Assembly: GCA_900315075.1 (NCBI GenBank)
Contig: OMXV01000001.1
Span: 1-64,000, forward strand
From: an uncultured Prevotellaceae bacterium
GTDB taxonomy: Bacteria; Bacteroidota; Bacteroidia; Bacteroidales; Bacteroidaceae
Reading direction: 5' to 3'
DNA length: 64,000 bases
Below, piece after piece: positions 1-6,920 of this stretch; the first letter of the stretch is position 1; the number at the start of each line of letters is the position of its first letter. The notes under the pieces are model-generated. The model saw only the letters and a list, made by a program, of their open reading frames with translations. It was not told the origin of the DNA and did no database searches. Position numbers and translations under genes: made by a program.

Positions 1-1
1 T

Positions 2-1351
2 GAATTGCTATATGGGCGCAGGTCTGTAGTAGGTCTAAACATCATGCGTATGGAAATCTCGCCAAATTTCATTGGCGATGTTGTTGTACCAGAGTGGGGA
101 AACTGGGACACCCCGTACGATTGGAAAGGGTCACTGCCATCGGCTAAGATTGTGAAGCAGCGTGGTGGCATTGTCTTTGGTACACCATGGTCTCCCCCCG
201 GTGAATACAAGACCAACGGCACTGCGCAGGGTGGTAACGCAGAAGACCAGGGCTATATACGTGGTGAACTTCGCCAAGACTGTTACGACAAGTTCTTCCC
301 TTGGCTGAATACTTTCTTGGAGTATATGCATAATAATGGTGTCGATGTGGATGCCGTTTCCATTCAGAACGAGCCCGACTGGTGGGTGAACTACTCCGGT
401 TGTCTCTACACCCCCCAACAACAGCTCAATTTAGTGAAAAACTACGCCTACATGCTCGACCGTGAGAAGTACAAAGGTGTTCGCCTTATCAGTGCTGAGC
501 CCCTTGGCTTCGACCCGACGTACTCCAATATGCTGCTGAACGACGCTGTGGCCCGTGACCAGATCGACATCATCGCAGGTCACATCTACGGTCACCCACC
601 CTTGGGCAACCTAAAGAACGCTGCCACACTGGCATCCCGTTATGGTAAAGAGGTGTGGATGACAGAGCACTCCGTGTCTGACAACATCCAGAACCGTCTG
701 CCCAACTGGCATGAGCAGTTGCTCTTTGCCGAGGAGGTGAACGAATGTTTGCAGGCTGGATGTACTGGCTACATCTACTGGTATATGCGTGCCCATTGGG
801 CTTTTGTGGGCACGGGCGAATCACAGTATAATCCCGGCAACACCAAAAACACCTTACTACCACGTGCCTACGTCATGGCTCACTTCTCAAAGCATCTTCC
901 CGGCTCCACCCGCCTTGAGACAAAAACTAACGCCCCCACAGGCACAAATGTAGCTTTCGAGACATCATCCTATATCAAGGGTGATTCTCTTATCATCATG
1001 GCTATCGACACCACAGCGAATGAGAAAGGTCTGAAGTTCAAATTACCCTTCAAAGTAAAAAGCGGTAAGCGTATAGTCTCCACTGCTAATGACAATCTTT
1101 TGCAGGAGTCGGAAATTGACATCAGTGAGCCAGTGTCGGAGTTGACTGTTGACAATCCGAAACGCAGTATAAGCACCTATATCTTCATCATTGACCAAGG
1201 CAGCGCAGCCATCAATGAGTTCACCTTACCAGAGCACAAAATCAAAAAGACCTATTACGACTTGAATGGGCGTCGTTTGAGAACGCCCCGCGGTCTATGC
1301 ATAGAAAGGCGTGCCGATGGTTCTTCCCGGAAGGTCTATATTGATAATTAG
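2..1351 (+). CDS. GH30-family glycoside hydrolase (probable xylanase), 5' end outside window
   Basis: This is the 3' part of a secreted glycoside hydrolase resembling GH30 glucuronoxylanases, which cut beta-1,4-xylan. The frame is still open at the window edge, so the signal peptide and first strands are missing. In the visible part, the acid/base Glu lies in SIQNEPDWW (about residue 123) and the nucleophile Glu in VWMTEHS (about 221), with HIYGH between them; this arrangement is typical of GH30. A beta-sandwich side domain follows (about 300-400). The last 30 residues (YYDLNGRRL...RKVYIDN) form a short C-terminal tail shared in style with other secreted proteins in this window. Assignment to subfamily 8 is inference; the glucuronate-binding Arg was not located. 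A strong terminator follows 50 bases downstream, so the gene ends its transcript. Confidence 0.85.
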   Translation, partial: ELLYGRRSVVGLNIMRMEISPNFIGDVVVPEWGNWDTPYDWKGSLPSAKIVKQRGGIVFGTPWSPPGEYKTNGTAQGGNAEDQGYIRGELRQDCYDKFFPWLNTFLEYMHNNGVDVDAVSIQNEPDWWVNYSGCLYTPQQQLNLVKNYAYMLDREKYKGVRLISAEPLGFDPTYSNMLLNDAVARDQIDIIAGHIYGHPPLGNLKNAATLASRYGKEVWMTEHSVSDNIQNRLPNWHEQLLFAEEVNECLQAGCTGYIYWYMRAHWAFVGTGESQYNPGNTKNTLLPRAYVMAHFSKHLPGSTRLETKTNAPTGTNVAFETSSYIKGDSLIIMAIDTTANEKGLKFKLPFKVKSGKRIVSTANDNLLQESEIDISEPVSELTVDNPKRSISTYIFIIDQGSAAINEFTLPEHKIKKTYYDLNGRRLRTPRGLCIERRADGSSRKVYIDN

Positions 1352-1400
1352 CCTTTTCATTTCAACATACCCATACCGCATATTATGTAGTACAAAAATA

Positions 1401-1434
1401 AGAGCTGCCTTTTTTGGCAGCTCTCATTTTTTCG
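1401..1434 (+). terminator. Intrinsic terminator after the GH30 gene
   Basis: A perfect 9-bp stem (AGAGCTGCC / GGCAGCTCT) with a T-rich loop is followed by ATTTTTT. It lies 50 bases after the GH30 stop codon. Confidence 0.85.
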
Positions 1435-1564
1435 TTAAGTCCCAACTTGCCCATGATAGAAGGGGAAAACAATCTCTGTGATGAAGAGGATGATAATGAA
1501 GGATAGGATTAAAAGGGAAAAATAAACGAATAGGGAAAATCCCCCGCGGTATAGGGAAAATCCT

Positions 1565-1596
1565 TTTGGAGGATGAATATTTCTTCGCAATTTTGC
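1565..1596 (+). promoter_or_regulatory. Bacteroidetes-type promoter for the repeat-rich secreted protein
   Basis: TTTG at 1565-1568, a 19-base spacer, then CAATTTTGC at 1588-1596 (one mismatch from TAnnTTTGC). It puts transcription start near 1604 and therefore supports the ATG at 1645 over the in-frame ATG at 1573. Confidence 0.6.
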
Positions 1597-1644
1597 ACCG
1601 TGAGAATTAGAAAACGAAATATCAACCCCCAAAAAATAACGATT

Positions 1645-2802
1645 ATGAAAAGATTACTGATTGCCCTTACCGCATTGCTCACCTTCTCGGTGACGACCAA
1701 TGCTATGAGTTATGAGCAGGCTCGCCAGCAGGCCCTGTTCCTGACCGACAAGATGGCCTATGAGCTCAATCTTACCGAAGAGCAATATGAGGCAGCATAC
1801 GAAATCAACCTCGACTACTTGATGAGCGTGAACACCCAGGCAGACCTTTATGGTGTGTATTGGACACAGCGCAACCTCGACCTGAGCTACATACTGCTCG
1901 ACTGGCAGTATCAGACCTACTTGGCAGCCACCTATTTCTATCGCCCCTTGTACTGGGAGGCTGGTTACTGGCACTTCGGCATCTATGCCCGCTATCCCCA
2001 TCGCGACTACTTCTACTTTGGCCGCCCCCACTTCTGGAACGTCTATCGTGGCGGTCATAGCTGGAGAATGAATGGTGGCAGGAGCTGGTATCATGGCCGC
2101 GACTTCGGTCCTCGTGACAGAGCTGGTCATGGAATGCGCGACAGATACGACCGCGGAGACCGCAACTTCGACCATGGTCGTGGTGGCGGAAGTGGCAACG
2201 GCAACGGGCACTTCGGCAACGGCAATGGACGTGGTAACGACAACGGTCGCGGATACGACAACGGACGTGGAGGTAATCACCCTGGCAACAATGGTGGCCG
2301 TGGTGCTGACAACAACCGTAATCGTGGCAGCCGCAGTTTTGGCACCTCTCCCCGCCGTGATGATGCCCCCCGCATGGAGAACGGTGGAACACGTACCACT
2401 CCAAGTCGTGAAGCACACAGTAACTCTTCAGTAGAGCGCTCTGGCTTCGGTGGTAGTGGCAGTTCTCACTCCAGTGCAGGTTCCAGCAGCACTCCAAGCC
2501 GCAGCTACAGCACAAGCCCATCACGCTCCAGCAGCACACCGAGCCGCAGCTACAGCACAAGCCCTTCGCGCTCCAGCAGCACACCGAGCCGCAGCTACAG
2601 CACAAGCCCATCACGCTCAAGCAGCACACCGAGCCGCAGCTACAGCACAAGCCCATCACGCTCCAGCAGCACACCGAGCAGCAGTCACTCCTCTGGTGGC
2701 AGTCGTTCTGGCGGATTCTCTGGTGGTGGACATTCCGGTGGTGGCCACTCAGGCGGTGGACATTCCGGTGGCGGACGTGGAGGCTTTGGAGGCCGCAGAT
2801 AG
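1645..2802 (+). CDS. Secreted Tyr/Trp- and Gly/Asn/Arg-rich repeat protein
   Basis: Function not recognised. The 385-residue product starts with a signal peptide (MKRLLIALTALLTFS...NA). Residues 25-140 are rich in Tyr, Trp and His (for example YWEAGYWHFGIYARYPHRDY). A basic Gly/Asn/Arg-rich low-complexity region covers about 145-250. Four exact 15-residue repeats (SSSTPSRSYSTSPSR) cover about 280-339. The end is Gly/His rich (GGGHSGGGHSGGG). The N-terminal half looks like a small secreted Bacteroidales family, while the rest is disordered and strongly basic, so binding to an anionic surface or polymer is possible but only a guess. The start was chosen at the ATG preceding the signal peptide and downstream of the promoter. 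The gene is monocistronic, with a terminator 170 bases downstream. Confidence 0.75.
   Translation: MKRLLIALTALLTFSVTTNAMSYEQARQQALFLTDKMAYELNLTEEQYEAAYEINLDYLMSVNTQADLYGVYWTQRNLDLSYILLDWQYQTYLAATYFYRPLYWEAGYWHFGIYARYPHRDYFYFGRPHFWNVYRGGHSWRMNGGRSWYHGRDFGPRDRAGHGMRDRYDRGDRNFDHGRGGGSGNGNGHFGNGNGRGNDNGRGYDNGRGGNHPGNNGGRGADNNRNRGSRSFGTSPRRDDAPRMENGGTRTTPSREAHSNSSVERSGFGGSGSSHSSAGSSSTPSRSYSTSPSRSSSTPSRSYSTSPSRSSSTPSRSYSTSPSRSSSTPSRSYSTSPSRSSSTPSSSHSSGGSRSGGFSGGGHSGGGHSGGGHSGGGRGGFGGRR
2482..2676 (+). repeat. 45-bp in-frame tandem repeat (4.3 copies)
   Basis: Units at 2482-2526, 2527-2571, 2572-2616 and 2617-2661 plus a 15-base partial copy each encode SSSTPSRSYSTSPSR. Unit length is a multiple of three, so copy-number change would keep the frame. 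Confidence 0.9.
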
Positions 2803-2975
2803 TCTGAGAGACGCAGAAACCTGATATAATATAATTTCTTGTTGCAAAACTTTAAAAGATAATTACTTGGTAATCAGTACAATATATCGAATATTCAATA
2901 GTATAGATAGTTTGATTTTGGTTTAAGATTGTTTTGGATACGTATATGAATAAATGACTGTTATGAATGCGTAGA

Positions 2976-3003
2976 TGAAGGCAAGTCGGGAGACTTGCCT
3001 TCA
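2976..3003 (+). terminator. Hairpin terminator
   Basis: A 12-bp perfect stem (TGAAGGCAAGTC / GACTTGCCTTCA) with loop GGGA is followed by TTGTTTTA. The 170 bases between the upstream stop codon and this hairpin are AT-rich with nothing else recognised. Confidence 0.75.
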
Positions 3004-3051
3004 TTGTTTTAGGGGAGAGTATTTAGTTAGGAGTTAGGAGTGATTGGCTGC

Positions 3052-3075
3052 GTAGGGACGCGATGTATCGCGTCC
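3052..3075 (+). repeat. REP-like palindrome 1 (GTAG head)
   Basis: GTAG at 3052-3055 is followed by the palindrome GGACGCGATGTATCGCGTCC at 3056-3075 (9-bp arms, 2-base centre). It is one of seven copies around the RAYT gene. Confidence 0.9.
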
Positions 3076-3104
3076 GCCCCATTCACCCGTCCGCTGTGTA
3101 ATTT

Positions 3105-3614
3105 TCAATCCTCAATCTTCAATTTCCTTATTTCCGCGTTCATCATTCGTGGAATCTCATGCATCGGTTTGTTGTGATAGACAGCTTGGATGGCTTTATT
3201 GATGATGCCATGCCCCACAGCGAGGACAGTCTGATGAGGGTATTTCTCAGCCATAAGACGGAGAAAATCTTTAGCTCGCTGCTTCAGTGCTTGGATTTTC
3301 TCCACATTGTCAGGCCAAGTACGGTCTTTCAGGTCAGGGATATATTCCCCTGTGAAGTCACCCCAGTCACGTTCACGAAGTAGAGCTGTTGTGAAAATCT
3401 CTTTCAGATGGGGCTTGGCAATAATCCGACAAGTATCGAATGAACGTTTAAGATCTGATGAGACAAACGCATCGATATGTTCTTCAGCCAACTGCCTTGC
3501 CAAGGCCTCAGCTTGCTGAACACCTTTTTCTGTGAGGCATCCCTGCGTCTGACCTTGCATGATTTGCTGCACATTGTCGATGGTCTCGCCATGACGAACT
3601 AAGAGGAGAATCAT
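3105..3614 (-). CDS. Histidine phosphatase (phosphoglycerate mutase-like) family protein
   Basis: A 169-residue cytosolic phosphatase-like protein of the histidine phosphatase superfamily. The RHG motif is at the N-terminus (LLLVRHGETIDN, catalytic His about residue 8), and the second catalytic His is in AVGHGIINKAI near residue 137. A middle motif, LRERDWGDFTG, fits PhoE/GpmB-like broad phosphatases; the substrate cannot be read from sequence. The reading frame continues upstream of the ATG at 3614 only because REP palindromes 2-4 are open in this frame, so I place the start at MILLLVRHG. The last residues, KLKIED, are encoded by a 7-bp intergenic repeat (see findings). Confidence 0.85.
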   Translation of the reverse strand: MILLLVRHGETIDNVQQIMQGQTQGCLTEKGVQQAEALARQLAEEHIDAFVSSDLKRSFDTCRIIAKPHLKEIFTTALLRERDWGDFTGEYIPDLKDRTWPDNVEKIQALKQRAKDFLRLMAEKYPHQTVLAVGHGIINKAIQAVYHNKPMHEIPRMMNAEIRKLKIED

Positions 3615-3634
3615 TGTTTTAGACTTTAGTGGTT

Positions 3635-3658
3635 GTAGGGACGCGATGTATCGCGTCC
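3635..3658 (+). repeat. REP-like palindrome 2
   Basis: GTAG at 3635-3638, then the perfect 20-base palindrome at 3639-3658. Confidence 0.9.
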
Positions 3659-3685
3659 GTATTATCAGTGGGTTGTGGTTGGCAC

Positions 3686-3709
3686 GTAGGGACTCGATGT
3701 ATCGCGTCC
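3686..3709 (+). repeat. REP-like palindrome 3 (one mismatch)
   Basis: GTAG at 3686-3689, then GGACTCGATGTATCGCGTCC at 3690-3709. One arm carries a G-to-T change that breaks one stem pair. Confidence 0.85.
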
Positions 3710-3731
3710 GATTACAAGGGGGTGGCGGAAC

Positions 3732-3755
3732 GGACGCGATACATCGCGTCCCTAC
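3732..3755 (-). repeat. REP-like palindrome 4, inverted; supplies the RAYT stop codon
   Basis: The palindrome is at 3732-3751 and its GTAG head reads on the minus strand at 3755-3752. The TAG of this head (3754-3752) is the stop codon of the transposase-like gene, so the gene and the repeat physically overlap. Confidence 0.9.
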
Positions 3756-4348
3756 ATGGATGGATTGTAGAAACAATCTTTTGTCCAATTTGCTACATTG
3801 TTTTCTATATATCGTGAGATATTGTTACCATCGCATGTGTTACGTATGACATGATCATGGTACCGAGATTGCCATTTAAATGCAATGCCTTTTTGATGAG
3901 CATAACGAGTTATCGACGATTTCAATTGTCCAATAAATGTAGATAACAATGGATTTGAAGTCTCATGCCTCTCACCGACTTTATTCTGCATTCTTTCTTC
4001 CCCCGTTAACGCCCGTGGTTTGCCTGTAGGGACGCGATGTATCGCGTCAGTATTATCATGTATCGCGTCAGTATTACACGGTGTATTTATCCTAACAATG
4101 GCATGAAAATGGTTGGGCATCACTGTATAGATAAGAATCTCTACATGGGGATGATGTATTTCCACATTTTCCAATTCTTTGTACAGAAATTCCCCAATGG
4201 GTGTGAAATACATTTTCCCATCAACAATCTTACCAAAATGATATTTCATCTCATTCGTACAAACGGTAACAAAGTAATCACCTTCATTATATGTGAGCCA
4301 TGGCGCACGAGGTGATTTCCGTTTGGGAAAAGATGGGTTATTCTCCAT
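3752..4348 (-). CDS. REP-associated tyrosine transposase (RAYT), Y1_Tnp domain
   Basis: A 198-residue single-strand DNA transposase-like protein of the IS200/REP-associated Y1 family. The HUH metal-binding motif is VMPNHFHAI (His80, His82). A candidate catalytic Tyr is Tyr180 in ISRYIENN. The N-terminus (FVTVCTNEMKYHFGKI) is typical of RAYTs, which are thought to nick and move GTAG-headed REP palindromes. Seven such palindromes lie in or within 750 bases of the gene. One sits inside it: residues about 91-109 (NTDAIHDNTDAIHRVPTG) are translated REP sequence including a 21-bp in-frame duplication. The stop codon also comes from a REP. The insertion lies in a loop after the HUH strand, so activity may be retained. 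There are no terminal inverted repeats and no partner gene, so it behaves as a resident, not a full IS. Confidence 0.85.
   Translation of the reverse strand: MENNPSFPKRKSPRAPWLTYNEGDYFVTVCTNEMKYHFGKIVDGKMYFTPIGEFLYKELENVEIHHPHVEILIYTVMPNHFHAIVRINTPCNTDAIHDNTDAIHRVPTGKPRALTGEERMQNKVGERHETSNPLLSTFIGQLKSSITRYAHQKGIAFKWQSRYHDHVIRNTCDGNNISRYIENNVANWTKDCFYNPSM
4026..4078 (+). repeat. REP-like palindrome 5 inside the RAYT gene, with 21-bp tandem duplication
   Basis: GTAG at 4026-4029, then the palindrome at 4030-4049 with its last base changed to A. The 3' half (ATGTATCGCGTCAGTATTA plus two bases, 4037-4057) is repeated directly at 4058-4078. On the coding strand the duplication adds exactly seven codons. 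Confidence 0.9.
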
Positions 4349-4359
4349 TTTATATCAAT

Positions 4360-4383
4360 GTAGAGACGCGATGTATCGCGTCC
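4360..4383 (+). repeat. REP-like palindrome 6
   Basis: GTAG at 4360-4363, then AGACGCGATGTATCGCGTCC at 4364-4383 (first base varies). It begins 12 bases upstream of the RAYT start codon. Confidence 0.85.
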
Positions 4384-4458
4384 GATGGTTTAAAATATGT
4401 ATTTATTTTGGCGGAGCGAAAGGGTGGCGGAGAACCATTGGCCCCTGATTGGCGGGAC

Positions 4459-4482
4459 GGACGCGATACATCGCGTCCCTAC
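4459..4482 (-). repeat. REP-like palindrome 7, inverted
   Basis: Perfect palindrome at 4459-4478, with the GTAG head on the minus strand at 4482-4479. With copy 6 it forms an inverted pair upstream of the RAYT gene. Confidence 0.9.
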
Positions 4483-4587
4483 GGAGTGCAAATGTACGAA
4501 AAAAAATGATATGATGTTAGTTATTAGATATGGATAATCGATGTAAAGTGGAAAAAATTGGAAATTTGTAAAAAAAAAAGGGATTTC

Positions 4588-4619
4588 TTTGGTAGTAACT
4601 AAAAAAAGTTCTAAATTTG
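4588..4619 (+). promoter_or_regulatory. Promoter of the DUF308 membrane protein gene
   Basis: TTTG at 4588-4591, a 20-base spacer, then TAAATTTG at 4612-4619. It leaves a leader of only about a dozen bases before the ATG at 4638. Confidence 0.65.
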
Positions 4620-4637
4620 TTGTCAAATCTCAAAATT

Positions 4638-5318
4638 ATGAAAATACTCCAGAGTTCCATATTTCGTGCTGTTTGCGCCATTGCCGTAGGCATTATGATT
4701 CTGTACAAAACAGAGGCAACCATTCAATACATCACTATCGCTGTAGGTGTATTGTTTTTCATCTCAGGTTTGATTTCCTGTTTAGGCTATTACAATAGTC
4801 TGAGGACCTACAAAGAGAAGAAAGTAGTGGATGACAAGGGCAAAGTGCATATTTCAAGTCGCCCATTCATCCCTATTATCGGTGTGGGTAGTATCATTTT
4901 AGGCATCATTTTGTTTTTGATGCCTGGCACGTTTGTGAAATGGCTGCTGTATATTCTTGCGATTATCCTAATTTTGGGTGCCATCAACCTGATGATGACA
5001 CTCATTAGTGTGCGTAAGTTCTGCATCATGCCCTCAGGCTACTGGGTAATGCCAGTACTTGTGCTCTTAGCAGGTGTGTTCATTCTCTTCAAGAACGAGG
5101 AGGCCGCAAAACTGCCAGTGATAGTGATGGGTATTGCGATGATAGTCTATGGCATCACCGAAATCGTCAACTCGCTTGCAATCAACAAAGTTCGCAACGA
5201 AGTATTCAGCAACAGCAATCTTCCTACTGAACAGAGTAAGAAAAAAATCGCCGGCGACGACCGTCGTGCCAGCGATAATGAAGACGAGTATGTGGAATAT
5301 GTAGAGGAGAAAGATTAA
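4638..5318 (+). CDS. DUF308 (HdeD-like) multi-pass membrane protein
   Basis: A 226-residue inner-membrane protein of the DUF308/HdeD type. About six hydrophobic helices can be seen in pairs (for example 9-43, 70-116 and 130-175), the repeated-pair arrangement typical of the family. The C-terminus (about 190-226) is a charged cytoplasmic tail ending in a Glu/Asp-rich stretch (DEYVEYVEEKD). HdeD-like proteins are linked to acid resistance in enterobacteria, but no function is established in Bacteroidales. The start at 4638 is preferred because the promoter -7 box overlaps the alternative start at 4617. The gene is monocistronic, with a terminator at 5441-5489. Confidence 0.8.
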   Translation: MKILQSSIFRAVCAIAVGIMILYKTEATIQYITIAVGVLFFISGLISCLGYYNSLRTYKEKKVVDDKGKVHISSRPFIPIIGVGSIILGIILFLMPGTFVKWLLYILAIILILGAINLMMTLISVRKFCIMPSGYWVMPVLVLLAGVFILFKNEEAAKLPVIVMGIAMIVYGITEIVNSLAINKVRNEVFSNSNLPTEQSKKKIAGDDRRASDNEDEYVEYVEEKD

Positions 5319-5440
5319 TGCTTTTGAACGTAGCGGACTAATAAAGAAATTAGTTCGTGATATTGATGAATTCTATGCTGGTTATTCACCACATGAAATT
5401 CAATTCCAACATTGATTTATTCACCGATTTGAAATAAAGG

Positions 5441-5489
5441 AAATCCCCCGAAGGTTTCACAGTATAGCTGCCAAACTTTCGGGGGAGTT
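5441..5489 (+). terminator. Terminator downstream of the DUF308 gene
   Basis: AAATCCCCCGAAGGTT pairs with AACTTTCGGGGGAGTTT (one bulge) and is followed by CTTTTA. Confidence 0.7.
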
Positions 5490-5526
5490 TCTTTTAGCTC
5501 TGCTTTCGAAAGCAAATCATAAATTC

Positions 5527-5551
5527 GGACATACACAGGGTACGTCCCTAC
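5527..5551 (-). repeat. GTAG-headed hairpin, variant stem A
   Basis: On the minus strand GTAG (5551-5548) is followed by GGACGTAC, a 5-base loop and GTATGTCC (5547-5527), an 8-bp stem with one wobble. It has the same head-plus-hairpin architecture as the seven REPs at 3.0-4.5 kb but a different stem. Confidence 0.6.
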
Positions 5552-5591
5552 GACTAATCACTTATTAAAGTGGGCTTAATTTGTTATAAAT

Positions 5592-6218
5592 TCAGTCTTT
5601 GATTTTTGCTCCTGGTACTAATCCCTCAATGTATCGGCACAGGATGCTGATGCCCTTGAGATTTTCGCCGCCCTGTGGGATAATAAGGTCGGCATATTTT
5701 TTTGTCGGTTCGATAAACTGCTCGTGCATGGGTTTGAGCACATTGAGGTAGCGATTGATGACCATATCCACTGTACGTCCTCTCTCTACGACATCGCGCT
5801 GGATATTTCGTATGAGTCGCTCGTCGCTATCGGTATCGACGAAGAGTTTGAGGTCCATGATATCGCGTAGTTTTTTGTTGATGAGCGTCATGATACCCTC
5901 GATGATGATGACCGGCTTTGGCTCAACATGCACGGTCTCCTTCAGTCTGTTACTTAAAATATAAGAATAGGTAGGTTGTTCGATAGCCTCACCACGTCGG
6001 AGCATATTAATTTGCTTGACCAATAGTTTCCAGTCGAAGGCGTCGGGGTGGTCGAAATTGATGGCCTTGCGCTCCTCGTCGGTCATGTCGGTGGTGTCGT
6101 TATAATATGAGTCGAGTGGGACAACAGCGACATAATGTGGTGGCAATGCCTGCACAATTTTTCTTACTACTGTGGTTTTTCCGGAACCTGTTCCGCCTGC
6201 GATACCGATGATAGTCAT
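5592..6218 (-). CDS. udk: Uridine kinase
   Basis: Cytosolic nucleoside kinase that phosphorylates uridine (and cytidine) to UMP/CMP in pyrimidine salvage. The 208 residues match the usual family length. The P-loop is GIAGGTGSGKTT (residues 5-16). The substrate-binding PLDSYYND, FDHPDAFD (about residues 55-62) and the lid region ERGRTVDMVINRYL are all present. The gene is third in a leftward series: EEP nuclease, then uracil-DNA-glycosylase-family protein, then udk, with gaps of 27 and 102 bases. This suggests co-transcription and links nuclease action to nucleoside salvage. Confidence 0.93.
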   Translation of the reverse strand: MTIIGIAGGTGSGKTTVVRKIVQALPPHYVAVVPLDSYYNDTTDMTDEERKAINFDHPDAFDWKLLVKQINMLRRGEAIEQPTYSYILSNRLKETVHVEPKPVIIIEGIMTLINKKLRDIMDLKLFVDTDSDERLIRNIQRDVVERGRTVDMVINRYLNVLKPMHEQFIEPTKKYADLIIPQGGENLKGISILCRYIEGLVPGAKIKD

Positions 6219-6320
6219 GATTGTTGAGTTTGTGAGTTTTTTTAGTTTTTTAGAGGTATGGGGTGAGAGGTTAGAGGTGAGAGATTACTCCTGCTATTAT
6301 GCGAAGTTAATTATCAATTT

Positions 6321-6893
6321 TCAATCTTCAATTTTCAATAATTTTGAATAAATTTCTGCCTTTTTCTCAAGTGCCATGGGATAGGCACGGCTGGTGCTTG
6401 GCATGCGAAAGAGCCTCATAGGCCTACCATGAAATGAGAAGTCCACCGATTGCCCCACCTTGGGGAGAGGGAGTTTGGAGTGGGAGGCGAGGGTCTCGGT
6501 GGCCTTCTGTCCTGTTGTCACCACAGTGTGACACTGCGGTGCAAGATTGAAGAGGTGGTCGAAGTCGGTGACGGTAACTACCTCAAGATCTTTATCAGAT
6601 GCAGTATTTTTAGTTCGTCTTATTTCGTATGCTGTGTCGTATAGTCCTATCCCCCTATTTTTGAGTTCCTGTTCAATGAGTTGTCGTCTGAACGTCTTGT
6701 GCTCTATATCCACGAAATGGTCTTTATCACCATAAAAGCACAACCCCATGACCCGCCAAAAGTCGTTGATATAGTTGGGATAGAAGAAATCCATACTCCA
6801 GCGATGCCGTGCCGGCGGGAAACTTCCGAGGAAGATAATTCGTGTGCCTTCAGGGATGAAAGGCTGCCAAGGATGGCGCTCGATAGGGGGCAT
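6321..6893 (-). CDS. Uracil-DNA glycosylase superfamily protein (Mug/COG3663-like)
   Basis: A 190-residue protein of the UDG superfamily. IIFLGSFPPARH (about 19-30) occupies the place of motif 1, VVTTGQKATET forms the central strand and turn, and RMPSTSRAYP near the C-terminus occupies the place of the DNA-intercalating motif. The motif 1 Asn/Asp that activates water in canonical UDG or Mug is not obvious (SFPPA), so glycosylase activity is uncertain. Many Bacteroidales carry such proteins beside housekeeping genes. It starts 27 bases after the upstream EEP nuclease and is probably co-transcribed with it and with udk. The C-terminus, LLKIED, comes from a 7-bp intergenic repeat. Confidence 0.75.
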   Translation of the reverse strand: MPPIERHPWQPFIPEGTRIIFLGSFPPARHRWSMDFFYPNYINDFWRVMGLCFYGDKDHFVDIEHKTFRRQLIEQELKNRGIGLYDTAYEIRRTKNTASDKDLEVVTVTDFDHLFNLAPQCHTVVTTGQKATETLASHSKLPLPKVGQSVDFSFHGRPMRLFRMPSTSRAYPMALEKKAEIYSKLLKIED

Positions 6894-6920
6894 TTTATTG
6901 GGAGTTTAGGATTTTCGGAA

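Noticed and set aside
1654-2418. Long open frame on the minus strand (254 codons) opposite the repeat-rich secreted protein
   Set aside because: It is a shadow of the biased codon composition of the plus-strand gene; its translation is low-complexity Val/Thr/Ala and has no family features.
2482-2676. Possible CRISPR-like repeat
   Set aside because: Exact 45-bp units without spacers, in frame within a gene.
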